A DNA stretch of 64,000 bases, from positions 1,113,335 to 1,177,334 of the forward strand of contig CAJHNH020008543.1 of NCBI GenBank assembly GCA_905116865.2. The letters run 5' to 3'. Origin of the DNA: Candidula unifasciata. Its lineage: Eukaryota > Mollusca > Gastropoda > Stylommatophora > Geomitridae. A program made the position numbers and the translations under genes. Below the pieces are notes generated by a model that made no database searches, was not told where the DNA came from, and worked only from the letters and a program-made list of their open reading frames with translations. Below, piece after piece: positions 11,981-23,304 of this stretch. The first letter of the stretch is position 1, and every line of letters starts with the position of its first letter.

Positions 11981-13412
11981 ATGGTATACGTTAATGTTTT
12001 GTATACGTTCTTGTTTGGTATACGTTCTCCCATTACCTCAGACGAGATAAATGAGAGCGAACCTGACAGTAGTGACAAGCGTGATAACGGTTGTAACCGT
12101 AGACATAGCTGTTCGACTGACACACCAGACATTAATGAGGACGAGGGCAAAGACTTACCCAACTCCCCATATCCCCTTTGGTCCCTTCATGCAAGAAGAG
12201 GAATTAAAGCAGACTGATGTAGGGAATAACGCTGAACCTGTGTCCCCTATTTCCTTGGATGCGGCCGCATGCCTAATGGAATGTGTTAGTTCTGACTTTG
12301 CACCCGAAGGAGTTGACTGCGATGGCGGCAACACACCTCCTGATTTGCTTTCACTGGACTTGGCATATGAAAGCCAGACCAATGTGAATATAGCAGATGA
12401 GGAGGAGAGTTCCCTGGACGTCTTGACGATCTTAGAGACTCGACATAAACAGGACAATTCTGCTAGGCCTGTGCACGTCGATAATGGACAGACAGAAGTG
12501 TTTGCCATTATCGAAGAAGAAAATACTTTTCGTGAGCAGGGAGACAACTTGTCTCTGCTGCCTTGTACAGCTAGGGCGACAGGGATACTTCTGATGAAGG
12601 ACCCTGAAGCGGAACAAGCCGTGAATAGTAGGGAACCCCAACATTCTGGTCTTGTAGTACTCTTTGCTTCGAATGAAGTGACAGGGGTATCTCAGCTGGT
12701 GGTGGAAACTTCATTGCGAAGAAATCCCACCTTACAGTCTACAGGAAACCCTGAGTTTTTTACTGATTTGACTGTATACCCTGACTTGATTTCGTGCTCT
12801 GACTCTGGACTGATCTTTGTTAAAGACAATTCCACCCTGACAATTTGGCAAGGTAAAGACAGAATGCACCGAAGAGGCAACAAATGGACACTCTTCAGAG
12901 AAATTGTTAGTGGTAAGTGGCACTCACTTCGTGGGATCACGATGAGTGAAGATATCCCTCGTTTGAAGAGGAGATTTGTAACAGATTTTTCAAGAATCTG
13001 TGGACTGAGGAGAAGAGGATCCAACCTGACTGCGACTAATCCTTTTAGTAGAACACTTCAGGCTCTCCCTAGGCAGATAGGGCGCGGCGAAGTGAGGAAA
13101 CGCACAGAGGTTGTCAGTCAACGGCGCAGAGGAGTCCCGTTGACAAAGCGTGGATCTTTGATTATCCGATGGAAGGAGGAACCTCCGGACAAAGGGACAT
13201 TACCGAGCGACTGCTTGGAATACCCGCTCAATACCAGGATCAATGACAGTATTGAATTATCCTGGATGAAAGGACACGGGATGTCTGCAGACGAGTGCAG
13301 ATCTTCCCACTGCCATAAAGAATACTGGAAACAGAAAACTTATAGCAGTTATGCAAAGGAGGACTTGAAATTCTTGGAAGCCACAGAGCGTGCTGATGTG
13401 CGGTCAGGGTGA
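11981..13412 (+). CDS. Unrecognised protein of unit U (copy 1), one apparent frameshift
   Basis: I do not recognise this protein. The frame starting MVYVNVLYT at 11981 is acidic and Ser/Asp-rich (SDEINESEPDSSD) and stays open to about 12,170. There copy 1 has an extra C relative to copy 2, and the frame moves to the 12,051-13,412 ORF, which ends ERADVRSG. The encoded product would be about 475 residues: an acidic N-terminal half (DEEESSLDVL), then a basic C-terminal half rich in Arg (RRFVTDF, GLRRRGSN). A few Cys/His cluster near the C-terminus (ADECRSSHCHKEYW). No signal peptide, membrane segment or known catalytic motif was seen. The upstream in-frame stop supports the 11981 Met. Near-identity with copy 2 suggests recent copying or constraint. 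It may be an accessory ORF of an undescribed element. Confidence 0.5.
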
Positions 13413-14480
13413 CCGAACTTAAGGGAGAGGCTCTGTGACAATACGCTCGGTGACTCCAGAATGTCTTTCCTCAACCTACTTTTATTTCTTTGTATTTTGA
13501 AAGTATACAGGAAAATAGGGATTTGGATACATCCTTAATGACGACCACATCACACCTTTAATTCTCCTGGACCGTTGGTCATATCAAACACTACAACTTT
13601 TTCCCAGATGTTAAGTGTTAAGGTACAGAGATAAGACTGACCAAGCAGACTTACTGACTGGAGATTTGCACACCATCTGTTGGTGTCAGAATTTTATCTC
13701 CTAGCCAGACTTTTAGGAACAGATAACAAGGGCTAATTGCCATTATCTCCCCCTGAGGTTACCTAACTCGAAGGCTGGTCCGACGGTCACTATTGACACA
13801 GTGAGCGGAAAGTGTTGGCAGAAGAATTGACAAAGTCGGATTTTATTGTGATGGCAGGTGAAGTAGCCAGAGGTGTGACTTGGCCTATTAGCTTTGACCA
13901 GCTTAATTGGACCAGGAGATCCTAGCGTGGGAATTTGAACAAGTAATGTACAGCCCTGACTGACAGCGAATAAACTTACCCACAGGGGAGGAGCTATGAT
14001 ATCCCTTAATGAGAATGATTTTAGGCGTAATGTAGGAGGAGCTTGATAAAAGTTATAAAGGGGTGAACTATAGGTCTGGTAAATGAGATCCTGTCTAGCA
14101 CATGCCATCTGTTGGGCTTAACCTAAGCTTGAGACAGAACTTTTGGCATCGTGGTTTCATTTTTCCAGGTAAGATCTAAATTAGGTTCCAATCTATATTT
14201 TATGATAGAGATCTAACTGTCTTTTTACTCAAGTGTGTGTCTTCATCACTTTGTAGTACTCCTAGGCGGACATTTCTTTATTCTCGTAGGGCACTGTCAC
14301 ATTGCTTTATTTCCTATTTCATAGTGTCATGAATGTTTTTTCGTGCACATGTGTTTCAGTGTTGTAAAACCTAAATGTTGTTGTTACCATTGAAATTTAA
14401 TGAACTATCATGTTTTTGAAATCACAAGCGTGAAGATAACTTGGGCAATCTTTTCACGTGTGGTTAATGTGAATCTGTAT
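13413..14480 (+). other. 3' flank of the unit U ORF, promoter-like stretch
   Basis: A non-coding region with a TATA-like ttataaag near 14,055 and a donor-like ccaggtaag near 14,167. It resembles regulatory or LTR-like sequence but has no second copy within the unit, so it is not called an LTR. Confidence 0.35.
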
Positions 14481-15547
14481 TAACAGCTAACACACTGAAA
14501 TGTGTTTAACTCTCGGGAGGCTAATGCGGAGATTGATCCCGGAGAGTAAATCCTTGAGATTTGGTATTTGATTCGCCTCAGAAATATTGTTAGCTTTCTG
14601 GGCGCGTCGATGGTTCCAAGCATAGATTCCAGAACTGGTTCTGTCTGACTGATTGTCATTTTGAGTCTGTACGAGAGCTGGCACCTGACGTAGAAGACTT
14701 GACTATCATTACAGGACGTGTAGAGGAAGGCAGAAGATGTAACAGTTGGAATGTGAGACATAAGCCCTTCCAAATTGGACAGGAGTGAATGTGAGCATGA
14801 GGGAGAGATGAAATGTTTTATTTAAATAAACATGCTTGATGTTAGTATAATATACATGCTTAGTGTACATCTAGAGCAGATACTACAAATATGCGCTTGT
14901 TTCTTCATTCTCCAGTTCCCACATTGGGCAGGGACTAGTAGGCATCCATTATTTGCCGACCGTCGAGTGTAACGACCTGCAGAAAGCAGTGAGGACGACA
15001 AACTGGAAAAGATAGGCAGGGTCTCAAGCCGAGAACTGTCCAAAGGTTGTTACTTTCCAATACCTTTATGATCTCATCATCCACATCATTTCAACTCTAC
15101 TAGCCTAAACAAGTTCATTTTAATTTCGATTTATTCAAATAAATCTTTTTCATGTTGTTAACACATAGTTGATTAAATTGTGTACTTAGGTTCAAGTGTC
15201 TTTGTGCATATTAGTTTACTTCAGCTAACAAATATTTAAATCACTTGATGGGGGCTTTTAAGTAATGCCAGGAGAGGAGAGCAGTCGGAGGGGTTAAATG
15301 AGCACCTGGATTATATCACAGTGGGTGTATCCAGATATCTATCTATCCCTTCTCCTACTCCTGTGGATACAAGTACAGCAACTTTCATTTCATGGAACGA
15401 GCCACTCGCTGTTTTCTTGGCTATCCAGGACTGTCTAGGATCAACATAGCTTAGATAATAGTCCAGTTTCTCACGTGGGTGGGCATTGTTAAGGTTCAAA
15501 CCCACACCCTCACTAAATCAGTGTATTTACCCACGTGGGCGCGCGAC
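14481..15547. other. Right arm of unit U, non-coding
   Basis: No convincing ORF. The final 240 bp, read on the minus strand, has a tRNA-like gggtttgaacc word near 15,500, so the end may be an old SINE-like segment. Confidence 0.35.
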
Positions 15548-15853
15548 AATTACTTAAAATACGGTCAGCTAGCTGTACGTCAGTACACCTCAAAATGCGT
15601 ATGCAAATATTATAAAGAGAACGTTTTTAAATTAAACCGCCCACACTGAACAATAGGTATTTGGTAACAGTACGAATTCCCATTATAACTTTAGTACAGG
15701 TTGAATGGGATTTCTGTAATTTACTCCTGTTGAATTCTAATGCAATGAGTGGCTCTTCCAGAGACTTTGTATCTCAGGTTTCAGTTCTGAAGTGGGGACA
15801 ATGAAATACAGATTTATGAAGAGACAGAAATATGGGCGAATATATTTTCGAAT

Positions 15854-16120
15854 GGGAGTCGCTGTGGTATAGCGGCTAGACGCTCGCCTCTGGAACGGGA
15901 TGTCGTGGGTTCGTGTCCTGATGGAGCCAAACTTTCTTATTCGTCAAAAAATTACCTGGGCTCCCAGGTCAATCCAGTCTTGAGTGGGTAGCAGGTGCAG
16001 CCATAGGAAGTAAAGGCGGCCGGCTTGCTGCTGAGAACATCACCCACCAAGTGCCGTTTGGTCTATAAAATATAGGTATAGCCTTAAAGGCCTAAAGGCG
16101 TGGGAAAGGGTCCTTTACTT
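15854..16120 (+). repeat. SINE-A, full length (reference copy)
   Basis: This is a tRNA-derived SINE. The head has gtggtatagcggctagacg (A-box region) and gtgggttcgtgtcc (B-box region). The body has ctgggctcccaggtcaat, aaggcggccggc and catcacccaccaag, then a small inverted motif around tctataaaatatagg. It ends gggtcctttactt. It is the best + strand example of a family with about a dozen pieces here. It is not a functional tRNA gene: the tRNA fold continues into SINE body. Confidence 0.85.
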
Positions 16121-16650
16121 TGTTTATATCATCAACCGAGTGCCATTTGGTTTGTAGAAATAGCAGTCTAGCACCAATACACCACATATGTCACTGACGT
16201 AACAAGGGTCCAAAAGAAAAATACATCAAGTGAAAACTTACCCACAATTCTTGTTTGCAGAAGAAGCAGGGTGTACTGCAGGGCCTGATGTAGATGCCTG
16301 TAGAAGCTGTGATGGTACTGGCTCTGCTGAGGTATGTAGAACAAAGGGATCCAACGACGTCTCTGTCGAGCGTCATCCCGGGCATGCATTACTTCGATCT
16401 TGACGTGGTAATGGGACTCCGTGAAGGTGCATGGGATGCTTGAACTGACCACCTTGTCTGTGTCAGATTCAGTCATCCATTCTTGCCAGGTGTTTCCAAA
16501 GATGACCGACCAACTCTACAATACGTTGCTTGTCTCGGCCATGCGTCAATCAATTCTGAAACTGGCAGATGTCAAGGGCGATCGTTTTCGGCAAAACAGG
16601 GTGGCTTTTAATCATAATTGATGTAAAAACAAAAATAGGGCGAAACGCAC

Positions 16651-16683
16651 CTTTGTGTGTGTGTGTGTGTGTATGTGTGTGTA
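16651..16683 (+). repeat. (TG)n microsatellite
   Basis: A short TG array with one interruption. Confidence 0.9.
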
Positions 16684-16841
16684 AAACAGTGATTTATATT
16701 CTAAAACTAATAGTCTTTGTGTGTAATTTTAGGAAGTTTTTCTTATTGAAGAAAACGCAACGTGGTATCAAAGTAAATTAGAAAATTCATAGACGGAGGA
16801 ATTGTTACAACTTTTGTTCCTAATAGTTGTTTCCAAGAGGG

Positions 16842-17172
16842 CTGCGTTGTTTCGAAGCATGGTGTCCGCCTCGAGTGCTAGAGGTTCCGGGTACAATCTC
16901 CGGTAAGAGCTGGAATTTTTTCACCGAAACTTGGACTTCTATTAATTCCCCCTGGTCTCTGGGTAGTGAGATCAGACGCCCCTGTACACTGTTGCACACG
17001 TATACAATTCCTTGGCAGTTGGAAATCGATAAGTGTATCCTAACGGCTAGTATTTCAGGATCCTCGCCTACAGAGCCTGTGCACTGTGCTGAGCTTCTTC
17101 AGACTCAGACTTGAGTTAGAAGAAGAACGGAGCACTTAATGGGTTTCACCCGTGTGCCATAATGTTGATCCG
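16842..17172 (+). repeat. SINE-B, tRNA-headed, near full length
   Basis: The head-like part has cgaagcatggtgtccgcctc and gggtacaatctcc. The body has ccctggtctctgggtagtg, agatcagacgcccctgt and ccttggcagttggaaatcga. Three other copies lie on the opposite strand at 24,328-24,690, 43,122-43,473 and 62,018-62,302. The tRNA origin of the head is inferred from a B-box-like word and is less certain than for SINE-A. Confidence 0.7.
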
Positions 17173-17319
17173 TTGTTCAAAACCTCAAAACCTAGTGGTT
17201 TCCAGCTATCACCGACTTCTCAACACACTTGTCATTAGCCATGTGCCACCCAGTTTTGACACTGAGTAATACGGTGGGATCGTTTTCAGCGCGCACACAT
17301 AAAAGTAATTTCAAAAAAG

Positions 17320-17432
17320 GAAAGGTCTCTTTTCCAAGCCTTTAGGCGTATTGGGTATATAGGGATAGACCTAAATTGTCATAGACCATTCGGCACGGTG
17401 GGTGATGTGGTCAGCATCACGCTGTTTCCGCA
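17320..17432 (-). repeat. SINE-A, 3' part only
   Basis: It shows ggcgtattgggtatatag, the tagacc motif and gtgatgtggtcagcatcac on the + strand, which is the 3' half of SINE-A in reverse. The head is missing. Confidence 0.65.
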
Positions 17433-18185
17433 AAATAGGTGCGTTTTAATCCAAAGAAACTTTATGTCGAAGAAACTGGGAAATGCACAATATTTTAATT
17501 TTGTTTTAAGTGATTTGTTTTCTAAAAATAATGATCTTCATGTGCAATTTAACGAAGCTTCGTTATCCCTGACATAATAACAGTGTGGTATCACAGTAAA
17601 TAGGAATATTCATAGGCTGGAGACTCGGTACAAGTGTGATTAATTTTTGCCGCTGGAACCTTTAGTTTTCGTTGGGTAATGATGAAAGAAACGAATCACT
17701 AAATGAATATCTAGAATGATAGCGATTTTTTTGTTAAACGGAAGTTGAATCCAAGTTCACAAAGAGCGATACACAAATGTATGACAGCAATTACGCCGAA
17801 AAAATTACTGTTGGTCTACTCTTTATACAAATAGTCCTTTGGAAAATGAAGTTATGAACTCCTCCTGTTCATGTGCCCTTGACACTAAACAGCACGGCTC
17901 ATAACTGTGCTGGTCTTGACTCAACTTTGAACTCATAGAAGTAATATCACGATCGTGAACTCTGTGGGACAACTCGTCTTGATTATGATTGAATCCAACG
18001 GCGTGGTGATTCATAAATTACTTCAACGTTGTGGAATGCTCATGACGATAATTCTCTTCTGAAATATTGATAACTTTGAGATAACAACAGGCCAACAAAT
18101 ATGTTATTATTATTCGTGAGTTGTAACGTATAACTATGTTATCCCAAAATGGCAGTGGCTATATCATAACTTAAGACAATAGGAA
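17433..18185. other. AT-rich non-coding sequence
   Basis: No coding character and no match to the window's repeat families. Confidence 0.4.
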
Positions 18186-18452
18186 AAGTAAAGGTCCCTT
18201 TTCCTTACGACTTAGGCGTATAGGGAATGAAGGGCTAGACCTATATTTTATAGACCAATCGGCACAAGATGGATGATGTGGTTAGCATCACGCCGGCTGC
18301 CTTTACTTCCCGTGACTGCACCCGGTACCCACTCAGGCTGGATCGACCTGGGAGCCAAGGTCATTTTTGAAAAAAGTCCGGCTCCGCCAGGGAGCCAACC
18401 CACGACCTTCCGATTCGCGGCGAGCGTCTAGCCGCTCCGCCACGGCGACTCC
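18186..18452 (-). repeat. SINE-A, full length
   Basis: It is complete on the minus strand from the tRNA-like head (ggagtcgccgtggcggag, near 18,452) to the 3' end (ctttactt complement near 18,190). Confidence 0.85.
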
Positions 18453-18589
18453 AAATTTTCTAACAATATTTTACAAATCGCTTCTACTTAGCGCTCATTA
18501 GTTCTAACTCCAGAAGAAAATTTTAGTTGTTGTCCACCTCCATAACTTGAATTTAGCATACACATTTGTTTCACAGTTGTTGCTTATTT

Positions 18590-18700
18590 TGACGCAGATT
18601 TTTGGTTCCTAGCCTTTTTGGCAGTTGTACTCCAATTTTAAAGCAAACACCACTAACTAATCGCTTTCGCGATATGCTTGTACTGGGGCAGTGTTTTTAA
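18590..18700 (+). repeat. Dispersed repeat R4, copy 2
   Basis: It matches the repeat at 3465-3565 through gcagatttttggttcct, a gcagttgtactcc segment and taatcgctttcg. Confidence 0.5.
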
Positions 18701-19202
18701 GTCCCCCTCGTCCCCCCCCCCCCCTATGAGCCGCAGAATCCATCAAACAAGTGTAGAAATGATATACATTTTATCAGAGATTCTTTAATTATACACAACA
18801 CTCACACGCGACTTTCTTTAGCAATGTTCATTTCATAATACATTTGACTGCTTTGTTACAGATAAAAGACCTCTTTTAACTTACGCGTCTTGCCCATATA
18901 CTGTGCTTGCACAAATTTGTTTTCTTGGAGGGGGAGGGGAGGGGGGAATTGACTTCATTGAACCGGGTTTTATCCCATATGGTCCAGTCTCTCTCCGCAG
19001 AACAGCTACCTGCTCGCCGAGAGCATCGAACAGAGCACAACTTCCGTAGCTCCAGTGACCATCCCCATTGATCTCTGTAAAAATTGCACTCGTGTAATGA
19101 AGGGCGCCGCAGTGAAATGAATCCACGACCTTCGAAGCGCGAGTCAAAGGGCTTGACCGCTTCGACAAGGAGATCTATTGCTTGCAACAAATGTTTATAA
19201 TG

Positions 19203-19315
19203 TTTTCCCGTAATGAATTTAAATAAAGCAGATACAAACAAAACATTGCACAATTTATTGCCAGGCATATTTCGCTGTAGCTCATCAGGTGCGTTACTAC
19301 AGAGTTACATAAAAA
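19203..19315 (+). repeat. Dispersed repeat R3, copy 1
   Basis: A ~110-bp stretch including atttcgctgta, ctcatcaggtgc and ttactacag is echoed at 57,329-57,440. Class unknown. Confidence 0.45.
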
Positions 19316-19433
19316 AAAGCACAAAACTGAATACATTCAACTGAAATGCGAATAGTTTCTTCCGATACATTGTGTCTGTTTCATGGCCGCCGGAAGCTCA
19401 CCGTAGTCACGTGACTTACCAGGGTAACTTCAA

Positions 19434-19466
19434 ATTTACGATAAATTCCGTCTGCTTACAAAGGAG
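19434..19466 (+). repeat. Inverted repeat, left arm
   Basis: A 33-base arm containing attccgtctgcttacaaagg. Its reverse complement, with one mismatch, is at 21,790-21,822. The two arms bracket the LINE ORF1 remnant. Both lie close to C homopolymer tracts. Confidence 0.85.
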
Positions 19467-19612
19467 ATGGTTGCTGATTTTTATTGTTAAAGCTTCGTCT
19501 ATTCTCAAAAGTCTCTTGTTCGGAGTGTGGTAAACCACGCGGAAAGCAACCCCCCCCCCCCCCCCCCCCCCCCCCCCTTCCCCGTGGTTGGTTGGTTGAA
19601 GAAAAACAAAAA

Positions 19613-21514
19613 TTACAAACTTAGTCCTTTTTTAGCCGCCTGATGGCCTGCTTTTTCAAGGACGGTTCCTTTGCTGTCTGCGTTTAGTTTGTGTCTTTGT
19701 GGCGATCGTTTTCGCCTGAGTTTGATTTTTTTTTTTCTTGTTGTTGCTGCAACATTTCTGCACGTCATGCTTGGCGGGCGTAGTCTGGCTTTTTGGGAAT
19801 GGATTGTGACAGCCCTAAGAAGGGCTGCCATTTGTGCCTGGGGCGGCCTGGAACGGGAATGGGCGGGGTCTCGTCGTGGTTATCTTCTGCTATAGGTCTG
19901 GCGATGGTTTCGTGTGCTGTCAGTGAAGATGGCGGTGTATTCATTGGTCTCTCTTTAGTGGTTTTTAGAATTGGCGATAACTTTTTCTGTTGCCTTGGTT
20001 CCTTTTTTGGGGTCTGGACGCGCGCATTTGCTTAAGTGCTGCATTGAGCTCATCGCAAAATCTGTCGAATTTTTGCCGCCTTTCTGCTTCTTCGGGCATT
20101 ATGTCTTTCTTCTCGAACTGCTCAAAGTCGTAGGTGATCGCAAAGCGGCTGCCGTCTTTTTCCATCGCTAGCTTGTGCGGGTGCACTTGCTTGTTGAAGT
20201 ATTCAAGCACGCTTGAAGGTCGGCCTCGCAAGTTACATCGGATGCTGCTTTCTGGCTTTCGCGTTGGGTAACTGGCTGCCTGGTTGCTGTTTCATTGTTT
20301 GGTTCTTCGATTTTAGCGGGTTCTGTCATCTGTGCCTGGTGCTTTGTCATTACCGCTTCGGTATCTGTGCTTTTGTCGGCCCTGTTGACATTTTGCTTCT
20401 TGGCGGCTCTCTCTTTTTCGCTCTGTAGGCGGGCGTACTCTGTTCTGGCTGTCATCTCGGCCGCTTCTGCTTCTAATTTAGCCTGAACCAGTCGGGTGAC
20501 TTCTCTGTAGGTTTCCTCTTTCGCCTCTTTTAACGCAGCCACCTCTCTGCTTCTCTCCTCCCTCTCTTCTTGTCTGCGTTTCTCGTCTGCTGCCTGTGCC
20601 ACTGCCAAGCTTGCAATCAATGCCTTGATGTTGTTTTTAGTCTCTGCATCCTCTTTCCTGTTGTCGAGCTGTTGTGCTGTGTAGGCTTTTCTGTCATCTT
20701 TCAGGGCTTTAATCTCCCCCAGCATCGGGGAGATTAGCTCGTGTGTTTCTGCTTTCTCGGCTGTGGCAATGGCTTTCTGCTGCTGTAATTCGGCTTTCAG
20801 TTTCGTGATCACACGTATAAGTTCGGGCTGCCTACTCAACTGGTTGGTGCTAGTCGGGCTGGTTGGTCTGGGTGCCCGGTACCTTTTTGCCGAGTCTGGG
20901 CGTGCGGCACTGGGTACCCCTCTCTTCATATCTTTGAGGTACGGGCATCCCAGATACCTCGCGCTGTGAGCTCCTGTGCAGTTCAAGCACCGTCTGTTGT
21001 TGTTCGGCCTCCTGAAGTCCTGGTCGATTTTTGCCAGGGGGCACTCTTTGAAATCATAGGCCTCCGAACAGTATCGACACATAGGGCTGCTGCGGCAGGT
21101 CGCGGTTGTGTGCCACGCCTTAATGCAGTGTGAGCACTGCATGATGTCTGTGGTGTAGGCTCTAGGCTGATGCTTTGGTAGGCGGGTGCTGGAAGGTTCC
21201 TGCTCTACCACTGGTGCGACTTTAGGTGATGGCTATACGATAGGGGAGGCTTCAGGTGCTAGCGCCACGATAGGGGCGGCTTCTAGTGCTGCCATCCCTC
21301 TGTTAGGTGAGGGAGGCGTCATGACAGCGGCCCCTTCCTCCGTTGCTGGCAGAGAAGCTGCAGCGATGGCGTCCACGTGGCCGTGGTTAGACTTGGCCGG
21401 CATCTTCTTTAGATTCTGTGCGGCGGCTTGAGCCTGTTTTTTTTTCCCCCATGACGGAAAAAATGTTGTCAATGGTGATATATACCGAGGGCTAGATCCC
21501 TGAAGAGGCGGCAA
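19613..21514 (-). pseudogene. LINE ORF1 with three zinc knuckles, interrupted
   Basis: Nucleocapsid-like ORF1 of an I/Nimb/Jockey-type LINE. The longest open part is 20,168-21,211. It contains a canonical CCHC knuckle (C-X2-C-X4-H-X4-C, CSHCIKAWHTTATC), a second in which the usual His is not in place (CRYCSEAYDFKEC), and a third CLNCTGAHSARYLGC. Such triple knuckles bind RNA in LINE ORF1 proteins. A long charged coiled coil (LKAELQQQK to KERAAKKQ) follows. The same frame extends upstream to 21,514 (MPPLQGSSP) but is cut by one in-frame TAG at 21,233-21,235. A frameshift near 20,200 passes the frame to 19,965-20,231. No ORF2 follows. C-terminal, proline-rich material decays towards 19,613. Confidence 0.75.
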
Positions 21515-21789
21515 GACTTGTTGAGTGTCCTGAGAAGGACACCAAGTGTGCTTTCTCTACAGTTCACTGGACAATCGTTTTGCAAAATGGTGAGTACAAC
21601 TGGCTGCTAAAACCTCACCCGCAACGCCAAATGTACGATAACTAGTCAAGACTGACTCAGCCGAATATCAAGCGAATCGGTGTCAAGTATCCAGTTATCG
21701 AGAATCGAGCCACGAATGAGGAGTTAGCGATCTAACGGTGCGGACGACTGGGCTATCTGCGCTGCTGCTGCTGCTGAACCCCCCCCCCC

Positions 21790-21822
21790 CTCCTTTGTAA
21801 GCAGACGGAATTGATCGTAAAT
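21790..21822 (-). repeat. Inverted repeat, right arm
   Basis: Reverse complement of 19,434-19,466 with one mismatch over 33 bases. A C homopolymer directly adjoins it on the inner side. Confidence 0.85.
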
Positions 21823-21834
21823 CGCAAGAGCAAC

Positions 21835-22140
21835 GGTTATTCGAAAGCTAAGTTCAAGTGAGAGCTCAGGTCATTTTAGAGCTACGGTAATTTGAAAGCT
21901 ACAGTAGTTCGAGAACTAATATAATCTGAGAGCTAAGGTCGTTTGAGATCTCTGGTGATTTTAGAGCTAGGGTCATTTGAAAGCTACAGTCATTTGAGAG
22001 CTCTGGTCATTTGAGAGCTGAAGTCATTTGAGAGTTAAGGTCATTTGAACGCTACAGTCACCTGAGGGATAATGTAATTTGAGGTCCTTTGAGATCTAAG
22101 TTCGAGAGCCAAGGTCATTTGAAAGCTAATGCCATATGAA
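21835..22140 (+). repeat. Degenerate ~18-bp tandem repeat
   Basis: About 16 diverged units around the consensus tcatttgagagctaagg, with units varying at gagagct / gaaagct and in spacing. An old minisatellite abutting the inverted repeat arm. Confidence 0.85.
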
Positions 22141-22244
22141 CAAGAATAATCCTTCTCGCGCGGATTAAAAAACTAGACCTTCGAACCGAAGGAGAAGTGT
22201 TTATCCCCTACGACACCAGTGCTCTGAGTACAGTTTTACAAATG

Positions 22245-22650
22245 TAAAGGACGTTGCGGAAACAACACCAGCAGTGTTAACGTTCAAGTAAAAAAATTCC
22301 TTTTCCTCGACTTTATGCGTATTGGGCATATAGGGCTAGACCTATATTTTTATAGACCAATCGATACAAGATGGGTGATGTGGTCACAATCACACCAGCC
22401 GCCTTTACTTCCGGGGACTGCACCCGGTACCCATTCAAGGCTGGGTCGACCTGGAAGTCAAGGTCATTTTTGAAAAAAGTCCGGCTTCACCAGGGAGCGA
22501 TCCTCACGCGAGCGTCTTGCCTTTACGTCACGGCGACTTTATTACGTTTAAGTAGCTTTCCATTGCATCTGAATAATGGTTTCTCGATACCAGTGTCGAA
22601 ACCAAAGGAGGCACTTTGCAGTACCTAAGCCATCGATGCCGTATCGTTTC
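22245..22650 (-). repeat. SINE-C copy split by a SINE-A insertion
   Basis: Left piece: gaaacaacaccagcagtgtt, about 22,258-22,287. Right piece: ggtttctcgataccagtgtc ... acctaagccatcgatgccg, about 22,544-22,645. Together they form a diverged SINE-C like 8270-8475, interrupted by the SINE-A below. Confidence 0.55.
22288..22543 (-). repeat. SINE-A inserted in SINE-C, with target-site duplication
   Basis: A near-complete minus-strand SINE-A. It is flanked by acgttcaagta (22,277-22,287) and acgtttaagta (22,544-22,554), an 11-bp direct repeat with one mismatch, as expected from LINE-mediated insertion. Confidence 0.75.
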
Positions 22651-22801
22651 TCATTATCCTGTTGGGCCATTATATTTCACATAGAGCACACAACCTATTT
22701 GTCTGTTCCTCTCTTTCTTGTGCAATCAATTCAAAATCATTGATGTAATCCAGTCCAGTAGCTTTGGCCTCTCTCCTTAACGTTCCTTTTAGAATTGTTG
22801 T

Positions 22802-22880
22802 TGTTGTTGTTGGGGTTTTTTTTTTTTTTTTGGGGGGGGGGGGGGGGGTGGGGGTGGGGGGGGGGGGGGGGGGGGGGGAC
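22802..22880 (+). repeat. Poly-T / poly-G tract
   Basis: A T run followed by a long, slightly interrupted G run. The Pro-rich minus-strand ORF is an artefact. The length is unlikely to be assembled exactly. Confidence 0.9.
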
Positions 22881-23304
22881 GTCCTCGCCTTATTAATCAC
22901 TCTATTTCCAATTTAGTGCCTGTTTGGTGATTATCGACTCGTTTCATATCAGGTTGTGTTCAATATAGCTCCACCTTCTCTGTCTTACACTGTTGTAACC
23001 AGTGCTTGCAAAGACATTTCTGATTTCTTCACCCCTCTTGTATTCATCCCATTCATTTCGTGTTCAGTATTTTCCTCGTGCATTTGTTTTCGAATGCATT
23101 AAATTTTCGTTTCACGTCTCTAAGTGTTTCTCCAACATTCACAAACGTTAAAATAGAAATAACATAATATTACAACTGTACAACTGTAAATACGTAACTT
23201 GGTTTTTCAAGCTAAACAATTTAGAGTTTCATATCACAGGTTCCTTAAACATGTTAATAAACAGTATTTATATGTTTCAACTGTATACAATTTAAATCTG
23301 ATTT
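22881..23304. other. AT-rich non-coding sequence
   Basis: No gene, tandem array or family match seen. Confidence 0.4.

Larger units (their letters stand above)
10582..15547 (+). repeat. 5.1-kb duplicated unit U, copy 1
   Basis: Together with the hAT MITE at its left, this segment is repeated in direct orientation at 34,168-39,332. The right boundary is sharp: both copies end ...cacgtgggcgcgcgac and then diverge completely. The left boundary cannot be seen because copy 2 starts at the N gap. Most of 10.4-13.1 kb differs only by one-base length changes in homopolymers. Parts of 13.15-14.6 and 15.05-15.17 kb carry real substitutions. The unit contains a two-fold 57-bp tandem duplication (11,257-11,371), an unknown ORF and a TATA-like ttataaag near 14,055. 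Two copies with unrelated right flanks suggest a mobile or segmentally duplicated unit, but no LTRs or TIRs of the whole unit were found. Confidence 0.75.

Noticed and set aside
15854..15930. tRNA gene
   Set aside because: tRNA-like A and B boxes are present, but the sequence continues into a repeated SINE body and many copies exist.
16168..16476. 102-codon minus ORF
   Set aside because: No motif and no support from composition. It starts in a decayed SINE tail.
18876..19268. 130-codon minus ORF
   Set aside because: No recognisable domain, overlaps dispersed repeat R3, and no partner ORF.
21640..21670. LTR end plus primer-binding site upstream of the zinc-knuckle ORF1 (minus strand)
   Set aside because: tcgtaca then tttggcgttgcgggtgagg looks LTR-like, but no second LTR, protease or RT follows, and the triple zinc knuckles fit LINE ORF1 better.
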